Positions 63,759-64,000 of a stretch of 64,000 nucleotides of DNA are shown here, piece by piece (the stretch's first letter is position 1; each line of letters opens with the position of its first letter). The notes under the pieces were generated by a model. That model ran no database searches. It was given only the letters and a program-made list of their open reading frames with translations, and was not told the origin of the DNA. The stretch comes from Limanda limanda. Taxonomy: Eukaryota; Chordata; Actinopteri; Pleuronectiformes; Pleuronectidae. The position numbers were made by a program, and so were the translations under genes. The stretch lies in contig NC_083637.1 in the NCBI RefSeq assembly GCF_963576545.1, positions 25,142,507-25,206,506 of the forward strand, written 5' to 3'.

Positions 63759-64000
63759 ATGATGGGTCAACCCGTGGGAGCCGTCATCCAGGACCTGTTG
63801 GTGCCCTCACTGCTGGGTGAGGAGGGACTGGAGTCCAGACGCCTGGGTGAGGCCTGCGGGTCCTTCACCGATGAAGCCGTTTCCATCCTGACCTCCACGA
63901 GCCAGCGAGCCCGAGGCCTCCTGGGTCGCACCTTTTTGCTCCAGCACAAAGAGAGCGCTGAATCTAAGGCTGGCAGCAGCTGTGATGAAGACGGCGGCAA
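63759..64000 (+). CDS. N-terminal part of an unidentified protein, continuing beyond the window
   Basis: Tandem ATGs at 63759 and 63762 open a frame that runs unbroken for 80 codons to the right edge. It has strong coding character: a G/C bias at third positions and no stop. The product begins MMGQPVGAVIQDLLVPSLLG and is acidic, with amphipathic segments (LGEACGSFTDEAVSIL, RARGLLGRTFLLQH). I see no signal peptide or known motif and do not recognise the family. The exon starts at 63669 after an AG acceptor, so the 5' UTR is split by an intron of about 670 bp. The minus-strand frame over the same bases is taken as a shadow. Confidence 0.6.
   Translation, partial: MMGQPVGAVIQDLLVPSLLGEEGLESRRLGEACGSFTDEAVSILTSTSQRARGLLGRTFLLQHKESAESKAGSSCDEDGG

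Noticed and set aside
63767..64000. Minus-strand open frame at the right edge
   Set aside because: It overlaps the plus-strand frame, which has a good acceptor, tandem ATGs and a leader intron. The minus frame is Ser/Pro/Arg-rich, as expected of a shadow.

Overview
The window is vertebrate nuclear DNA from a ray-finned fish, most likely a percomorph-type teleost (the clade is inference). Genes are split into many exons with GT-AG introns. The deduced proteins match vertebrate families end to end. The spacer DNA is full of CA, GATA, AAAG and TAG microsatellites and small dispersed repeats of kinds common in fish genomes.

Layout from left to right. ntan1 (minus, 3' end outside the window) and ddx17 (plus) are divergent, with 579 bp between their start codons. 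ddx17 and gga1 (minus) converge across 12.1-16.3 kb. gga1 and micall1 (plus) diverge across 25.1-27.8 kb, where a 5'-truncated LINE lies. micall1 and the C22orf23 orthologue (minus) converge across 41.5-43.7 kb. C22orf23 and a KLF1-type Kruppel factor (plus) diverge across 46.4-49.4 kb. About 10 kb rich in microsatellites follows. A partial plus-strand gene of unknown identity enters at 62.7-64.0 kb. I solved the exons of six genes by hand; reading phase closes at every junction. Complete products are 644 aa (ddx17), 642 aa (gga1), 938 aa (micall1), 224 aa (C22orf23) and 358 aa (klf1-type).

There is no operon-like logic. ddx17 acts in RNA processing, ntan1 in the Asn branch of the N-degron pathway, gga1 and micall1 in trans-Golgi and endosomal traffic, and klf1 in erythroid transcription. 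The order combines genes that in human lie on 16p13 (NTAN1), 22q13 (DDX17, GGA1, MICALL1, C22orf23) and 19p13 (KLF1).

The most interesting signals are: a strong candidate poison exon inside ddx17 intron 11; an hAT-type element with an 8-bp target duplication in klf1 intron 1; a TTAA-flanked MITE in gga1; a TIR element filling micall1 intron 5; a perfect 17-bp hairpin in gga1; and a GATA-motif cluster upstream of klf1. I found no evidence of a wholly new biological system.
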